From NCBI GenBank assembly GCA_016592635.1, contig AP023240.1:1426001-1490000 (forward strand): a stretch of DNA of 64,000 bases, in the 5' to 3' direction. The position numbers and the translations under genes were made by a program. How positions within the stretch are numbered: position 1 is the first letter of the stretch; each line of letters opens with the position of its first letter. Positions 1 to 8,657 of the stretch are shown one piece after another. Below the pieces are notes generated by a model that was not told the DNA's origin, ran no database searches, and saw nothing but the letters and a program-made list of their open reading frames with translations. The stretch is from Methyloprofundus sp. (GTDB lineage: Bacteria > Pseudomonadota > Gammaproteobacteria > Methylococcales > Methylomonadaceae).

Positions 1-70
1 TAGTTTAGGTTAAGCAAACGAATAAGAATTCATTTAAAGAGTCGTATGAGTATGGCACTTGTCAGCAGTT

Positions 71-98
71 TTGCTATGCTTCTGTGTATAATTATAAT
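71..98 (+). promoter_or_regulatory. Candidate sigma-70 promoter for the trypsin-like protease
   Basis: TTGCTA (71-76) and a perfect TATAAT (93-98) are separated by 16 bp and lie about 35 bp upstream of the protease start. No other coding feature is visible in bases 1-121. Confidence 0.5.
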
Positions 99-133
99 AG
101 ATAAGGAACAAAAAAATTGGAATGGAGAGGATA

Positions 134-904
134 ATGCAACGGTTTAGAGTACTTTTTCTTATTTTTGGGGCTTGTTTAATATTTGCGGCCACTAGTATTA
201 GAGCTGAGCCTTTGCCGGGCACTGTGCTAAAAATTAAGCCAAGTATTGTTGGTATTGGCACATTTATGCCGACTAGAAGTCCCCAAAATTTATTTTTAGG
301 AACCGGATTTGTTGTCGCAAATGGTCAATATATTGTTACCAATGCTCATGTAGTAGCAAAGCCACTAGAATCTGGGAAACTAGAAAAGTGGGCTATTTAT
401 GTGACGCAAAATAATAAGCCTAAGCTAGCATATGTTGATAAAATTGTAGTTGATGAAGTGCATGATATTGCTATTTTAAAGTTACTTAAAGGGCGGTTAC
501 CTGCGTTAAAATTAACAACACGCCAAGTGCGAGAAGGTAAGCTGTATGCTTTTACAGGGTACCCGATAGGCATGATTTTAGGGCTGTACCCTGTCACCCA
601 TCGAGGAATTGTTTCTGCGATAAGCCCTGTGGCTATTCCTGCTTATAATTCGACCAAACTTGATTCTAATCTAATCGGGCGCTTACGCGATCCTTTTCAT
701 GTGTATCAGTTGGATGCAACGGCTTACCCTGGGAATAGTGGTAGCCCACTGTATGACGTAGAAACAGCAGAGGTCGTTGGTGTTATTAATAAGGTGTTTG
801 TTAAGGAATCAAAAGAAAATGTATTATCTAAGCCGAGTGGTATTACTTATGCCATTCCTATTGAGCACGTTAAAAAACTATTAATTAGTAAAGGCTTATA
901 TTAG
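134..904 (+). CDS. Secreted trypsin-like serine protease (S1C/HtrA-type)
   Basis: Periplasmic or secreted endopeptidase of the chymotrypsin fold. The ATG at 134 is preferred over the in-frame ATG at 122 because GGAG (124-127) sits 6 nt before it. A hydrophobic signal peptide is followed by an AxA-like site (residues about 15-25). Counted from the 122 start, the catalytic triad is visible: His76 in TNAHVV, Asp115 in VHDIAIL and Ser206 in GNSGSP. There is no PDZ domain, so at about 256 aa it is a bare protease domain rather than a DegP/DegS type. It precedes the sugar transferase in the same direction with a 46-bp gap, so they may be co-transcribed. Substrate unknown. Confidence 0.85.
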   Translation: MQRFRVLFLIFGACLIFAATSIRAEPLPGTVLKIKPSIVGIGTFMPTRSPQNLFLGTGFVVANGQYIVTNAHVVAKPLESGKLEKWAIYVTQNNKPKLAYVDKIVVDEVHDIAILKLLKGRLPALKLTTRQVREGKLYAFTGYPIGMILGLYPVTHRGIVSAISPVAIPAYNSTKLDSNLIGRLRDPFHVYQLDATAYPGNSGSPLYDVETAEVVGVINKVFVKESKENVLSKPSGITYAIPIEHVKKLLISKGLY

Positions 905-950
905 TGCCCTGCTTTAAAGCAGAAAATAGAATTATGAATAGAGACACTCC

Positions 951-2339
951 ATGATCAGGATTTTTAAACATTATATTTCTCGCGCATATTTGTGGTTAAT
1001 CATAGCAGAGTGGTTAATCTTTTATTTGGCAATGTATTTGGGAAGTGATGTGCGCTTTATCAACGTCGCTTCGTGGTATACCAATAAAGATATCGTTGAA
1101 GCCAGCATCATTTTTTCAGTTACTCTAAGTATTATGTGTGTAGGGCTTGGCTTGTATAGGCGCAGCCTTGATTGGGATGATTACAATTTAGCCTTGCGCG
1201 TTTGTGTGAGTTTTGCTTTAGGCACCGCCGTTATTCTCAGTATCTATTATTTATTTCCTAAATACTCGATTGCACGTAGTGTTTTTATTTATGCAATGGT
1301 TTTTGCTTTTTTGGGAATGATGTTAAGTCGTTATTTCTTTTATCGCTTTGTTAGTCATGATAAATTGCGCAGGCGAGTATTAATATTAGGCTCTGGGAAG
1401 AAAGCGAAGCAATTAACGGAGATAAATAATAGATATATCCATAAAGGATTTGTTATTTCTGGTTTTGTCAAAGTAGGTAACGAGGCAAGTATTGTTGATG
1501 AAAATTTGATTATTGATAATCCTGAAGGATTGAGACAAATAGTTGAAGAATATAGTATTGATGAAATTGTCATTGCTTTAGATGATCGCCGTAGATCTAT
1601 GCCACTTAATCAGCTTTTGGATTGCAAGGCATTGGGTATTCAAATAATGGACTTGCTGGGTTTTTATGAGCGTGAGCAAGGTTTGATTTTTTTAGATAGT
1701 CTTAATTTAAGTTGGGTTATTTTTTCAGATGGTTTTGACTTTAGTACTTTAAAGTCGGTGGGTAAGCGAGGTGTGGATATTTTTGCAAGCCTTGGATTAT
1801 TAATTGTGGCTTGGCCATTTATGTTGCTAACTGCTTTCGCTATTATGCTGGAAAGTGGCCTGAAATCCCCGATACTGTATCGGCAAATTCGAGTTGGGGA
1901 AGGAAATCAAAATTTTGCAGTGATGAAATTTCGCAGCATGCGTACCGATGCCGAAAAAAATGGCGCACAATGGGCGCAAAAAAATGATGATCGAGTGACG
2001 CGAGTAGGTAGGTTTATTCGTAAATGTAGAATTGATGAACTACCACAAATATTTAATGTCTTAAAAGGAGATATGAGTTTTGTAGGGCCAAGACCTGAGC
2101 GCCCTGAGTTTGTAGAGGGCTTTGAGGAAAGAATTCCTTTTTATGCAGAAAGACACAGAGTGAAACCTGGTATTACTGGTTGGGCTCAGCTTTGTTATCC
2201 ATACGGGGCGAATGAACAAGATACCATTAGTAAATTACAGTATGATTTATATTATGTAAAAAATTACAGCCTATTTTTAGATGTTTCCATTATTTTAGGG
2301 ACAGTAGAAGTTATTTTATGGGGCAGAGGGGCGCGATAA
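951..2339 (+). CDS. Undecaprenyl-phosphate sugar phosphotransferase (EPS priming enzyme, EpsB/WbaP type)
   Basis: Transfers a hexose-1-phosphate to undecaprenyl phosphate, the first step of exopolysaccharide assembly at the inner membrane. The N-terminal half has four to five hydrophobic segments and a Rossmann-like middle (VLILGSGKKAKQL). The C-terminal domain is the bacterial sugar transferase: a membrane segment after KRGVDIFAS, then YRQIRVGEG, MKFRSMRTDAE, RIDELPQIFNVLKGDMSFVG, PRPERPEF and KPGITGWAQ. The 462-aa length fits the family linked to PEP-CTERM/exosortase EPS loci, and two PEP-CTERM substrates are in this window, but no other eps gene is nearby. Confidence 0.9.
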   Translation: MIRIFKHYISRAYLWLIIAEWLIFYLAMYLGSDVRFINVASWYTNKDIVEASIIFSVTLSIMCVGLGLYRRSLDWDDYNLALRVCVSFALGTAVILSIYYLFPKYSIARSVFIYAMVFAFLGMMLSRYFFYRFVSHDKLRRRVLILGSGKKAKQLTEINNRYIHKGFVISGFVKVGNEASIVDENLIIDNPEGLRQIVEEYSIDEIVIALDDRRRSMPLNQLLDCKALGIQIMDLLGFYEREQGLIFLDSLNLSWVIFSDGFDFSTLKSVGKRGVDIFASLGLLIVAWPFMLLTAFAIMLESGLKSPILYRQIRVGEGNQNFAVMKFRSMRTDAEKNGAQWAQKNDDRVTRVGRFIRKCRIDELPQIFNVLKGDMSFVGPRPERPEFVEGFEERIPFYAERHRVKPGITGWAQLCYPYGANEQDTISKLQYDLYYVKNYSLFLDVSIILGTVEVILWGRGAR

Positions 2340-2461
2340 TAGTCATTTCTTGTTCTTTGTTAGGCTCATGTTAGAGCAATATAAACTACACAATTAAAAA
2401 AGGAAATTACTCGATTGTTTTCTGAGCTAACAGTCATGATTCCAGTAAGGTAGGTAATATT

Positions 2462-2938
2462 TTGAATAATACATTAAAAGAAATCTTAGGGAATCCTCAA
2501 TTTTCAGAAGGTGCTGCATGGACTCGGCGCATAGTTAAAGCCAATGAAATATTAGTAAAGCAAGGAGATATTGGTGAGACTCTCTTTATTGTTGAAGCGG
2601 GTATTTTAAGGGTTACTGGGCATGTGGAATTGGACGAACATAAAAATATTCAGCCTGGTTTTTGTGATTTGGAACAAGGTAGTATTTTTGGTGAAGCATG
2701 CTTACATGAGTCGAGTGTGCGTATGGCGACAGTATTGGCTGCAACGGATAGCACTATTATAGAAGTTGATGGGGAAAGGTTGAGTATTTTTTTGGATGGG
2801 CATCCGGTTTTAGGTTATTTATTTTATAAGCAGATGTTCCAATCATTTGTGTCGCGCTTGAATATTGCAAATCAACGCGTTGAACACTTAATGGCTTGGG
2901 GCTTGAAAGTGCATGATATTGATAAGTATTTACAATAG
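2462..2938 (+). CDS. Stand-alone cyclic-nucleotide-binding domain protein
   Basis: One cNMP-binding (CRP/PKA-R type) beta-barrel with no helix-turn-helix, so a CRP-like transcription role is unlikely. Recognisable parts are the loop around VKQGDIGETLFIVEAG, the phosphate-binding-cassette region GSIFGEACLHESSVRMATVLA, and a C-terminal helical tail ending at 158 aa. The start is a TTG at 2462; a weak AAGG lies about 11 nt upstream. It follows the sugar transferase by 122 bp and may sense a nucleotide for EPS or protease control. That role is inference. Confidence 0.7.
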   Translation: MNNTLKEILGNPQFSEGAAWTRRIVKANEILVKQGDIGETLFIVEAGILRVTGHVELDEHKNIQPGFCDLEQGSIFGEACLHESSVRMATVLAATDSTIIEVDGERLSIFLDGHPVLGYLFYKQMFQSFVSRLNIANQRVEHLMAWGLKVHDIDKYLQ

Positions 2939-3062
2939 ATTTCCCTGTAATTAAGGGTGTTTAAAAAGGTGTTTGATATGAGGGTTTTGCGACAATAAAT
3001 ATTTTACTGTTTATGGTGGCATTAATTTAAATGTTAATGTAGCTGTGCATGTGTGTAAGTGA

Positions 3063-3092
3063 TTGAAAAATAATTTATTTTTATGGTAGATT
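3063..3092 (+). promoter_or_regulatory. Candidate sigma-70 promoter upstream of the hairpin-rich island
   Basis: TTGAAA (3063-3068) and TAGATT (3087-3092) with an 18-bp spacer predict transcription starting near 3099, just before the GC-rich block begins. Moderate match only. Confidence 0.3.
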
Positions 3093-3114
3093 TTAAGTTA
3101 ATGGTTGGTTTTTT

Positions 3115-3500
3115 ATTGCCTTGAGGGCGGTAGACGCTGTCAGCCCCGGACGGGATGATAGTCTCCAGAAGGCGCAGGGAAATTTGCCAATCCGAAGTGC
3201 GCGATAGCGCGCGAGGGAGGCTAAAATTTTATCCCGAATAGCCGTAGAGCCATTTGTGGTAGCCATGACTGAGCTGCTTTGTGCTCAGTCTGTGGTGGAC
3301 GCAGGGCGGCTGGAGCCTAAATGATTCGCCGCGTGGCGAATCGATTTTTGTGACATGGAGTCCCAAAATCTATCATGAAGCGCGCGGTGGCGCGCCTAAA
3401 ATAAGAAATTTATCTCTTTGGATTTGCTACTTATGCTACTATGTCGACCGTAATAGGCACGGTGTGAAGGTCATTATTTGCAGTGCCTAAAAGCTTTTTC
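3115..3500 (+). ncRNA. Candidate structured non-coding RNA (family not recognised)
   Basis: A GC-rich island in AT-rich flanks with no convincing reading frame and many potential stems. CGGGAT (3151-3156) pairs with ATCCCG (3231-3236) and encloses AGTCTCC/GGAGGCT. Local hairpins include GCGC-GATA-GCGC near 3200-3212, GACTGAGC/GCTCAGTC (about 3267-3290), GATTCGCC-GCGT-GGCGAATC (3323-3342), GCGCGC-GGTG-GCGCGC (3380-3395) and CCGT/ACGG near 3447-3461. I compared it by eye with RNase P, 6S, tmRNA, SRP, GEMM, TPP, FMN, cobalamin and group I/II intron signatures and found no match. The strand is assigned from the upstream promoter and may be wrong. Confidence 0.45.
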
Positions 3501-3539
3501 ATACAACTATTTTTCGAATTTTATAATGGGGGGTTGAAT

Positions 3540-3671
3540 ATGAGTGAAATGATTTATTTGTTAACTGTTTTGTATGCTACGTATGTGATTGATGGCATTG
3601 TTGGTGAAATACCTGTATTTGTGCTATCTGTATTTGGCATGTTGATTTATTTGCAAGGTGTGTATATGTAA
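3540..3671 (+). CDS. Small hydrophobic protein, 43 aa
   Basis: An ATG with a strong G-rich ribosome binding site (GGGGGG, about 7 nt upstream) starts a 43-residue, almost entirely hydrophobic peptide with acidic residues near its N-terminus and middle. It probably forms one or two membrane helices. An upstream in-frame start at 3483 has no such site. The gene lies between the candidate structured RNA and a strong hairpin, so RNA and peptide may share a transcript. Not recognised; a toxin-like or regulatory membrane peptide is possible but unproven. Confidence 0.45.
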   Translation: MSEMIYLLTVLYATYVIDGIVGEIPVFVLSVFGMLIYLQGVYM

Positions 3672-3676
3672 AAGCA

Positions 3677-3712
3677 CTCATAATGCTACTAAGTTTTTAG
3701 TAGCATTATGAG
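3677..3712 (+). terminator. Hairpin terminator after the 43-aa peptide
   Basis: A perfect 16-bp stem (3677-3692 with 3697-3712) with a 4-nt loop, followed by TTTAATT. The tail is a weak U-tract. Confidence 0.6.
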
Positions 3713-3771
3713 TTTAATTAGATGCTTTGATATTAAGTTTGGTTCTTTCACTGATTGAATGGGAGGTAATA

Positions 3772-4236
3772 ATGCAATGGCAAGAAGTCTTAGCAGATAA
3801 ATCATTACATGACCTACCTTATAAAATAGAACTTAATGAAAAAGGATTAATAGAAATGTCTCCTGCCTCATTTATGCATAGTTTATTACAAGGGCGGTTT
3901 AAACTATTGGGTAATCAATTAGACGGTGAGGTGTTTACTGAGTTGGCTGTGCAAACAGCTAAAGGAGTAAGAGTGCCAGATGTGGCTTGGGGTTCCCTTG
4001 ATTATGTGCAAAAGCATATAAAAGATATTTACGCATTATCAGCGCCAGAGTTATGTGTTGAGATTATTTCTCCATCAAATACGCGGGAGGAAATGTTGGA
4101 TAAGGTAGAGCTTTTTTTACAGGCTGGAGCAGAAGAAGTGTGGTTGGTGTCTGAAGATGGTCAGGTGACTTACTATAACGCGCAAGGGCTGCAAGTTCAC
4201 TCAAGCTTTAAAATAGATTTAGCTGAGTTGGTTTAA
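3772..4236 (+). CDS. Uma2-family putative restriction-like endonuclease (DUF820)
   Basis: The PD-(D/E)XK-fold family is common in cyanobacteria and filamentous sulfur bacteria; its cellular role is unknown. The start is set at ATG 3772 because GGGAGG (3761-3766) precedes it and MQWQEVLADKSLHDLPYK is a typical family N-terminus. Core features are MSPASFMH, RVPDVAWGS, CVEIISPSNTREEMLDKVE and GAEEVWLVSEDGQV, supplying the acidic and Lys positions expected of the nuclease core. At 154 aa it is slightly shorter than the usual 180-200. It stands alone between two long intergenic stretches. Confidence 0.8.
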   Translation: MQWQEVLADKSLHDLPYKIELNEKGLIEMSPASFMHSLLQGRFKLLGNQLDGEVFTELAVQTAKGVRVPDVAWGSLDYVQKHIKDIYALSAPELCVEIISPSNTREEMLDKVELFLQAGAEEVWLVSEDGQVTYYNAQGLQVHSSFKIDLAELV

Positions 4237-4726
4237 TAGGCTTGTTTGATTTTAGTGCTCGTTTGAGTGGTGTTGAAGATGATTTTTCAGCATTAATTTG
4301 GTTCGTAAAAACCTAAAGCTATATTTTACAAAATGAGAATAAATATTGAGGTATTTTATTGGCCTTTTCTCGTACTTGAATTTTCAAAAGATTTAATATG
4401 TCAGTATTTTGTTGTGAGAGCATGATCCTCTCAATATAAGAGGATGCTAAGAAAAAAATAATACTGATGATTTTTAACTCAGTTGTTAATACCATTCTGT
4501 CTACTGTTTTGCGGTGCTGGTAGTTATATGCCCTTATAAGCTTATCTTTTATTGATACTTCAAAAATTTATAACGTGTGCCCATTCCATAAAAATACCCT
4601 ACATCAAGCCATTTAAGTTGGGTTCTTTTCCTAGTTTATTTAAGACAGTTGGTCTTTGTTCTTTAGGTAGATACCTATTAGGTATCTACCTCATCAGATA
4701 GCAAGAGAGTAGCACAACAAATCATT
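4237..4726. other. Intergenic region with two inverted repeats
   Basis: A 490-bp AT-rich stretch with no supported gene. An imperfect hairpin around AGAGGAT/ATCCTCT lies at about 4418-4450. A perfect 10-bp inverted repeat, GGTAGATACC (4666-4675) and GGTATCTACC (4681-4690), sits 36 bp before the kinase start and could be an operator or terminator. Confidence 0.4.
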
Positions 4727-6448
4727 ATGATAAAAATCTCTGGGTATTCTATTGGTAAAGAAATCGGTTCGGGTGGAATGGCGACGGTTTATGAAGGGGT
4801 TCAGGATTCACTCAATCGTGCGGTAGCTATTAAAGTGATGCGCCAGCAATTAGCTGATAATCAGGAAGTCACTGAGCGTTTTGAGAGTGAGTCCTATATT
4901 ATTGCCCAATTGAATCACCCACATATTGTGCAAGTCATTGACCGCGGCTTGACGGCTGACCATACCCCATATTTTATTATGAGTCTATTGCAGGGCAAAG
5001 ATTTGGCGCAATTGATGAAGCGTGGCGGTGTTGCCTATCAACAAAAAGTGGATTTGCTGATTCAAGTGTGTAAGGCCTTGGCTTATGCTCATAAAAATGG
5101 TGTGATTCATCGTGATATTAAACCTGCTAATATTTTTATTGATACGGAAGAGCGTGCGCATGTTTTAGATTTTGGTATTGCACATTTTTTAGGAGAAGAA
5201 GGTGATAATTCACCTAATTCAACTGAGGATCAAACACAGCCAGGGACAGTGATGGGGACTTTGGCTTATATGTCACCAGAGCAAAAAATATCCGCGCATT
5301 TGGTGACTTCATTAAGTGATTTATATTCACTTGGGGTGATGATGTATGTGGTGTTTACTGGACAAAAGCCAAAAAATGATTTTGTGGAACCCATTAAACT
5401 GAGCACTGAAGTTTCTCCCGAATTGAATCGATTGATTTTAGATTGCTTGCAAACTGAACCAAGTGCTAGGCCATGCAGTGCCGATATTGTTAAAGATGAT
5501 TTGCTTAAATTATTGCAAGGCACGCATTTAGAAGAAGAGTTGGTAGCGCGAGCCGATGAAGGAATTACTAGTATTAAAAAGCGTTTTTCCTTGTTAGATG
5601 TGATTAAAGAAGAGAAATATAGCTCGGTTTATTTGTACGAGAGTCGAGTAGATCATAAGTTGTTAGTGATTAAAAAACGTCCTATATGGAGCAAAGGTTT
5701 TGATGCCACCAACTTATTAAAGCCTTTAAAACATAAAAATATTGCCACTATTTTTGGTACCTCTAAAAATAGCCGCACTTATATTATCGTGATGGAATAC
5801 TTAAGTGGCGGCTCCTTGCAAGACCGATTGATTGCACCGCATGATTGGTGGGAAGCGCTTGAATTTATGCGCGCTATTGCATTAGGTTTACTGCATGCGC
5901 ACCAGAATGGCGTGGTGCATGGTAATTTAAGGCCAGCTAATGTTTTATTTGATGAGCAGGGACATATTAAGCTGACTGATTTTGGTTTGGATGCGCATTA
6001 CCAGATGGGGGATGAGCGTAATTGGTATAAACTTGCCAGTGAGTCGATCAGTCGACGTACGGATATTTTTGCGGCAGGGGTGATTTTATTTCAATTGCTG
6101 ACCAGTGAATTGCCTACTTGGCGTAATAGAAAGCTGACAGACAGTAAGCATATTGATGCTCTACCTACAAAGGTACAGGTATTGTTGCATAAAATGTTGA
6201 ACTGGACTCCAACGAGTAGGCATAATTCTGCTAGGGAAGTAGTGGAGGAAATTGATGTTTTGCTGGATTTTCATGAACAACAGCAATTAGAAGAGCTAGC
6301 CATAACGCGAAGCATGGCTCAGCAAGCAGTTGTACGTAAAGTACGCGTGGCTAAACGCGCATTTATGAAGAAAGTATTGATGGCATTAGGGGCAGTGTCT
6401 ATCAGTGGGGTGCTGGCTTATGTGCTTGTTATCATGCGAGTTTTATAA
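4727..6448 (+). CDS. Membrane-anchored Ser/Thr kinase with tandem kinase and pseudokinase domains
   Basis: Hanks-type signalling kinase. Domain 1 (about residues 7-265) is complete: glycine loop GSGGMATVYE (14-23), Lys36 in VAIK, HRDIKPAN (128-135), DFG (148-150) and a TLAYMSPEQ activation/APE segment. Domain 2 (about 285-515) keeps the fold but carries HGNLRPAN (398-405) instead of HRDxKxxN, so the catalytic Asp is Asn and Lys is Arg; DFG (418-420) remains. It looks like a pseudokinase regulating domain 1. A transmembrane helix at about 546-570 ends the protein, so both kinase domains are cytoplasmic. There is no PASTA or other sensor domain. Confidence 0.85.
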   Translation: MIKISGYSIGKEIGSGGMATVYEGVQDSLNRAVAIKVMRQQLADNQEVTERFESESYIIAQLNHPHIVQVIDRGLTADHTPYFIMSLLQGKDLAQLMKRGGVAYQQKVDLLIQVCKALAYAHKNGVIHRDIKPANIFIDTEERAHVLDFGIAHFLGEEGDNSPNSTEDQTQPGTVMGTLAYMSPEQKISAHLVTSLSDLYSLGVMMYVVFTGQKPKNDFVEPIKLSTEVSPELNRLILDCLQTEPSARPCSADIVKDDLLKLLQGTHLEEELVARADEGITSIKKRFSLLDVIKEEKYSSVYLYESRVDHKLLVIKKRPIWSKGFDATNLLKPLKHKNIATIFGTSKNSRTYIIVMEYLSGGSLQDRLIAPHDWWEALEFMRAIALGLLHAHQNGVVHGNLRPANVLFDEQGHIKLTDFGLDAHYQMGDERNWYKLASESISRRTDIFAAGVILFQLLTSELPTWRNRKLTDSKHIDALPTKVQVLLHKMLNWTPTSRHNSAREVVEEIDVLLDFHEQQQLEELAITRSMAQQAVVRKVRVAKRAFMKKVLMALGAVSISGVLAYVLVIMRVL

Positions 6449-6464
6449 AAGATATTATTTTTGC

Positions 6465-6493
6465 TTGCACTGCTTAAATAATTGCCTCATAAT
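6465..6493 (+). promoter_or_regulatory. sigma-70 promoter of the 4.5S RNA gene
   Basis: TTGCAC (6465-6470), a 17-bp spacer and CATAAT (6488-6493) lie just after the kinase stop codon and predict a start near 6500. Confidence 0.6.
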
Positions 6494-6530
6494 ACGCCCT
6501 CTTCAACGCTAGTGGTTGTCGACATTATGG

Positions 6531-6640
6531 TTACTGTGTCGGTCCTCTCGCAACGATATTCTGTCAACTCCGCCAGGCCTGGAAGGGAGCAACGGTAGCA
6601 GAAGATTCGTGTGCCGAGATGTGGCTGGCATGGTTTCCGC
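6531..6640 (+). ncRNA. ffs: Signal recognition particle 4.5S RNA
   Basis: Small bacterial SRP RNA, which binds Ffh for co-translational targeting. The conserved apical domain is plain: CCAGGCCTGGAAGGGAGCAA with the GGAA tetraloop and symmetric internal loops, preceded by GGTCCTCTCGCAACG and followed by GTGTGCCGAGATGTGGCTGG, close to pseudomonad 4.5S RNA. Position just upstream of dnaX is common in gammaproteobacteria. Exact ends are estimated from pairing of the terminal helix. Confidence 0.9.
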
Positions 6641-6666
6641 CCAACCTCTACACTCTCCACTCTGCT

Positions 6667-8331
6667 ATGAATCATCAGGTTCTCGCCAGAAAATGGCGCC
6701 CCCATAATTTCACCGAAATTGTAGGTCAAGAGCACGTTAGTCAATCCTTAATTAATGCCTTGCAGCATAATCGTTTGCATCATGCCTATTTATTTACAGG
6801 CACTCGTGGTGTAGGCAAAACAACTATTGCCCGTATTTTAGCAAAAGCTATTAATTGTGAAAATCTACAAGATTTTAACCCTTGTGGTCAATGTGCTGTG
6901 TGTCAGGCTTTAGATGAAGGTCGTTTTTTAGACCTTATCGAGGTGGATGCTGCTTCACGTACCAAAGTTGAAGATACCCGCGATTTATTAGATAACGCAC
7001 AATATGCGCCTAATAGCGGCAAGTACAAAGTTTATATTATCGATGAGGTACATATGCTGTCAGGGCATAGTTTTAATGCCTTATTGAAAACGCTAGAAGA
7101 GCCGCCTGAACATGTGAAATTTTTACTGGCGACTACCGATCCGCAAAAAATCCCCGTTACTGTTTTATCTCGCTGTTTACAATTTAACCTGAAACGGCTC
7201 ACGCCTACGCAAATCAGCGAGCAAATGGCCTATATTTTAGGCGAAGAAAAAATTGAATTTGAAGTATCAGCATTACGATTATTGGCACGAGCTGCTGATG
7301 GTAGTATGCGTGATGGTTTGAGTTTATTAGATCAAGCCATTGTTTATGGTAATGATTCGGTGAGTACCGAGGTCGTTAGTCAAATGTTGGGAACCATTGC
7401 CCAGCAGCCTGTCGAGGATTTATTGCGTAGTTTGGCGGAGAAGAATGCCGAACAAGTGTTACAACAGATTAATAATATGGCGGAATTATCGCCCGATTTT
7501 GCCGATATTTTGCAGCAAATATTACAGGTGTTGCACCGTTTGGCCTTGGCGCAATTAGTGCCTGCCAGTATTGAGAGTGACGATAATGTGGAAATGTTGC
7601 GCGCTTTAAGCCCTTTATTTACGGCAGAGCAACTACAGCTTTACTATCAAATTGCACTGTTGGGGCAAAAAGATTTGAGCTTGGCCCCCGAACCTAAATC
7701 TGGGTTTGAAATGATTATGTTGAGGATGTTGGCATTTAATCCACAGCAAGCATGCACAAGTGCGAACAAGCCAAATTTAGCTCCCACCTTAGCAGTTAAA
7801 CCTACAGTTGCAGCGTCTAAGCCGCAGACCGCTATAGCTTCAGTCGAGCAGCCTCATGCTAAACCAGTAGCACAATCAATTGCAGAGCCTGTTGCAGTGA
7901 GTGCGGTACAGCAGCAAGCTAGTGTTAACGCTACTGATATGCCGTGGCATGATATGGTGGTTACCATGAATTTACAGGGTTTAACACGTGAATTAGCTAA
8001 TAATTGTATTTTAGAGGCAGTTGATGAACATGAGTGCCGTTTGGTTTTAGATACCAAACAAGCGCAAATTAAAAGCTCGCGCTCGCAAGAGAAATTACAG
8101 GCTGCAGTACAAGCTTATTATGGCAAGCCGCTTAAATTGGTTATTCGAGTTGAAACGATTGCGAGTGATACGCCAGCTGTTAAAATGCATAAGGATAAGC
8201 AGAATCGACAACAAGAGGCTGTCACTGCTATAGATAATGATGCCAATATTCAAGCATTAAAAACTAATTTTGATGCGCGAGTCATTCCGGGTTCGATTGA
8301 GCCTATTGACAATAATAATGAGGAGTTATAA
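6667..8331 (+). CDS. dnaX: DNA polymerase III subunits gamma/tau
   Basis: Clamp-loader ATPase and replisome organiser. The ATG at 6667 (MNHQVLARKWRPHNF) is chosen over 6619, which lies inside the 4.5S RNA. AAA+ features: Walker A GTRGVGKTT, a zinc knuckle with CENLQDFNPCGQCAVC, Walker B region YIIDEVHML, and LLATTDPQKIPVTVLSRC with the SRC arginine finger. Then come the gamma collar, an Ala/Gln/Pro-rich linker (about 370-435) and a tau-specific C-terminal domain. The 555-aa length indicates full tau. An obvious A-AAA-AAG slippery heptamer with stem was not found, so a separate gamma form is not predicted. Confidence 0.95.
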   Translation: MNHQVLARKWRPHNFTEIVGQEHVSQSLINALQHNRLHHAYLFTGTRGVGKTTIARILAKAINCENLQDFNPCGQCAVCQALDEGRFLDLIEVDAASRTKVEDTRDLLDNAQYAPNSGKYKVYIIDEVHMLSGHSFNALLKTLEEPPEHVKFLLATTDPQKIPVTVLSRCLQFNLKRLTPTQISEQMAYILGEEKIEFEVSALRLLARAADGSMRDGLSLLDQAIVYGNDSVSTEVVSQMLGTIAQQPVEDLLRSLAEKNAEQVLQQINNMAELSPDFADILQQILQVLHRLALAQLVPASIESDDNVEMLRALSPLFTAEQLQLYYQIALLGQKDLSLAPEPKSGFEMIMLRMLAFNPQQACTSANKPNLAPTLAVKPTVAASKPQTAIASVEQPHAKPVAQSIAEPVAVSAVQQQASVNATDMPWHDMVVTMNLQGLTRELANNCILEAVDEHECRLVLDTKQAQIKSSRSQEKLQAAVQAYYGKPLKLVIRVETIASDTPAVKMHKDKQNRQQEAVTAIDNDANIQALKTNFDARVIPGSIEPIDNNNEEL

Positions 8332-8655
8332 ATGAAAGGTGCACTGGGTAATATCATGCAACAAGCTCAGCAAATGCAAGAAGATATGCAAAAAGCACAA
8401 GCTGAATTAGAAAAACTGGAAGTCACTGGCGAAGCAGGTGGTGGTATGGTTAGTATTCTAATGACGGGTAAAAGGGAAGTACGTAAAGTGTCTATTGATG
8501 ATGCTTTAGTGGGTGATGATAAAGAAATGCTGGAAGATTTGGTTGCTGCTGCGATCAATGATGCAGTGCATAAAGTCTCAAAAATTAAAAAAGATAAAAT
8601 GGGTGATGTGACTTCGGGTATGCCTTTGCCTCCTGGGTTTAAAATGCCATTTTAA
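8332..8655 (+). CDS. ybaB: Nucleoid-associated protein YbaB/EbfC
   Basis: Small dimeric DNA-binding protein that always accompanies dnaX-recR. It starts directly after the dnaX TAA with no gap. The N-terminal helix ([20 protein letters not shown]), the [19 protein letters not shown] sheet and the C-terminal GLPLPPGF-like motif ([12 protein letters not shown]) are all present. At 107 aa it is standard length. Confidence 0.95.
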   Translation: MKGALGNIMQQAQQMQEDMQKAQAELEKLEVTGEAGGGMVSILMTGKREVRKVSIDDALVGDDKEMLEDLVAAAINDAVHKVSKIKKDKMGDVTSGMPLPPGFKMPF

Positions 8656-8657
8656 TA

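Noticed and set aside
53..75. TGGCAC...TTGCT as a sigma-54 promoter
   Set aside because: The GG and the candidate GC are not 10 nt apart (9 or 17), so the spacing rule fails; a sigma-70 pair explains the region.
3281..3490. 69-aa frame within the hairpin island
   Set aside because: It crosses several strong stems, has no ribosome site and no protein-like pattern.
6619..6666. Longer dnaX N-terminus
   Set aside because: It lies within the 4.5S RNA and adds a non-conserved extension; MNHQVLARKWRP is the family start.
7660..7680. dnaX frameshift site for the gamma form
   Set aside because: CAAAAAG is not a correctly framed slippery heptamer and no downstream stem was seen.
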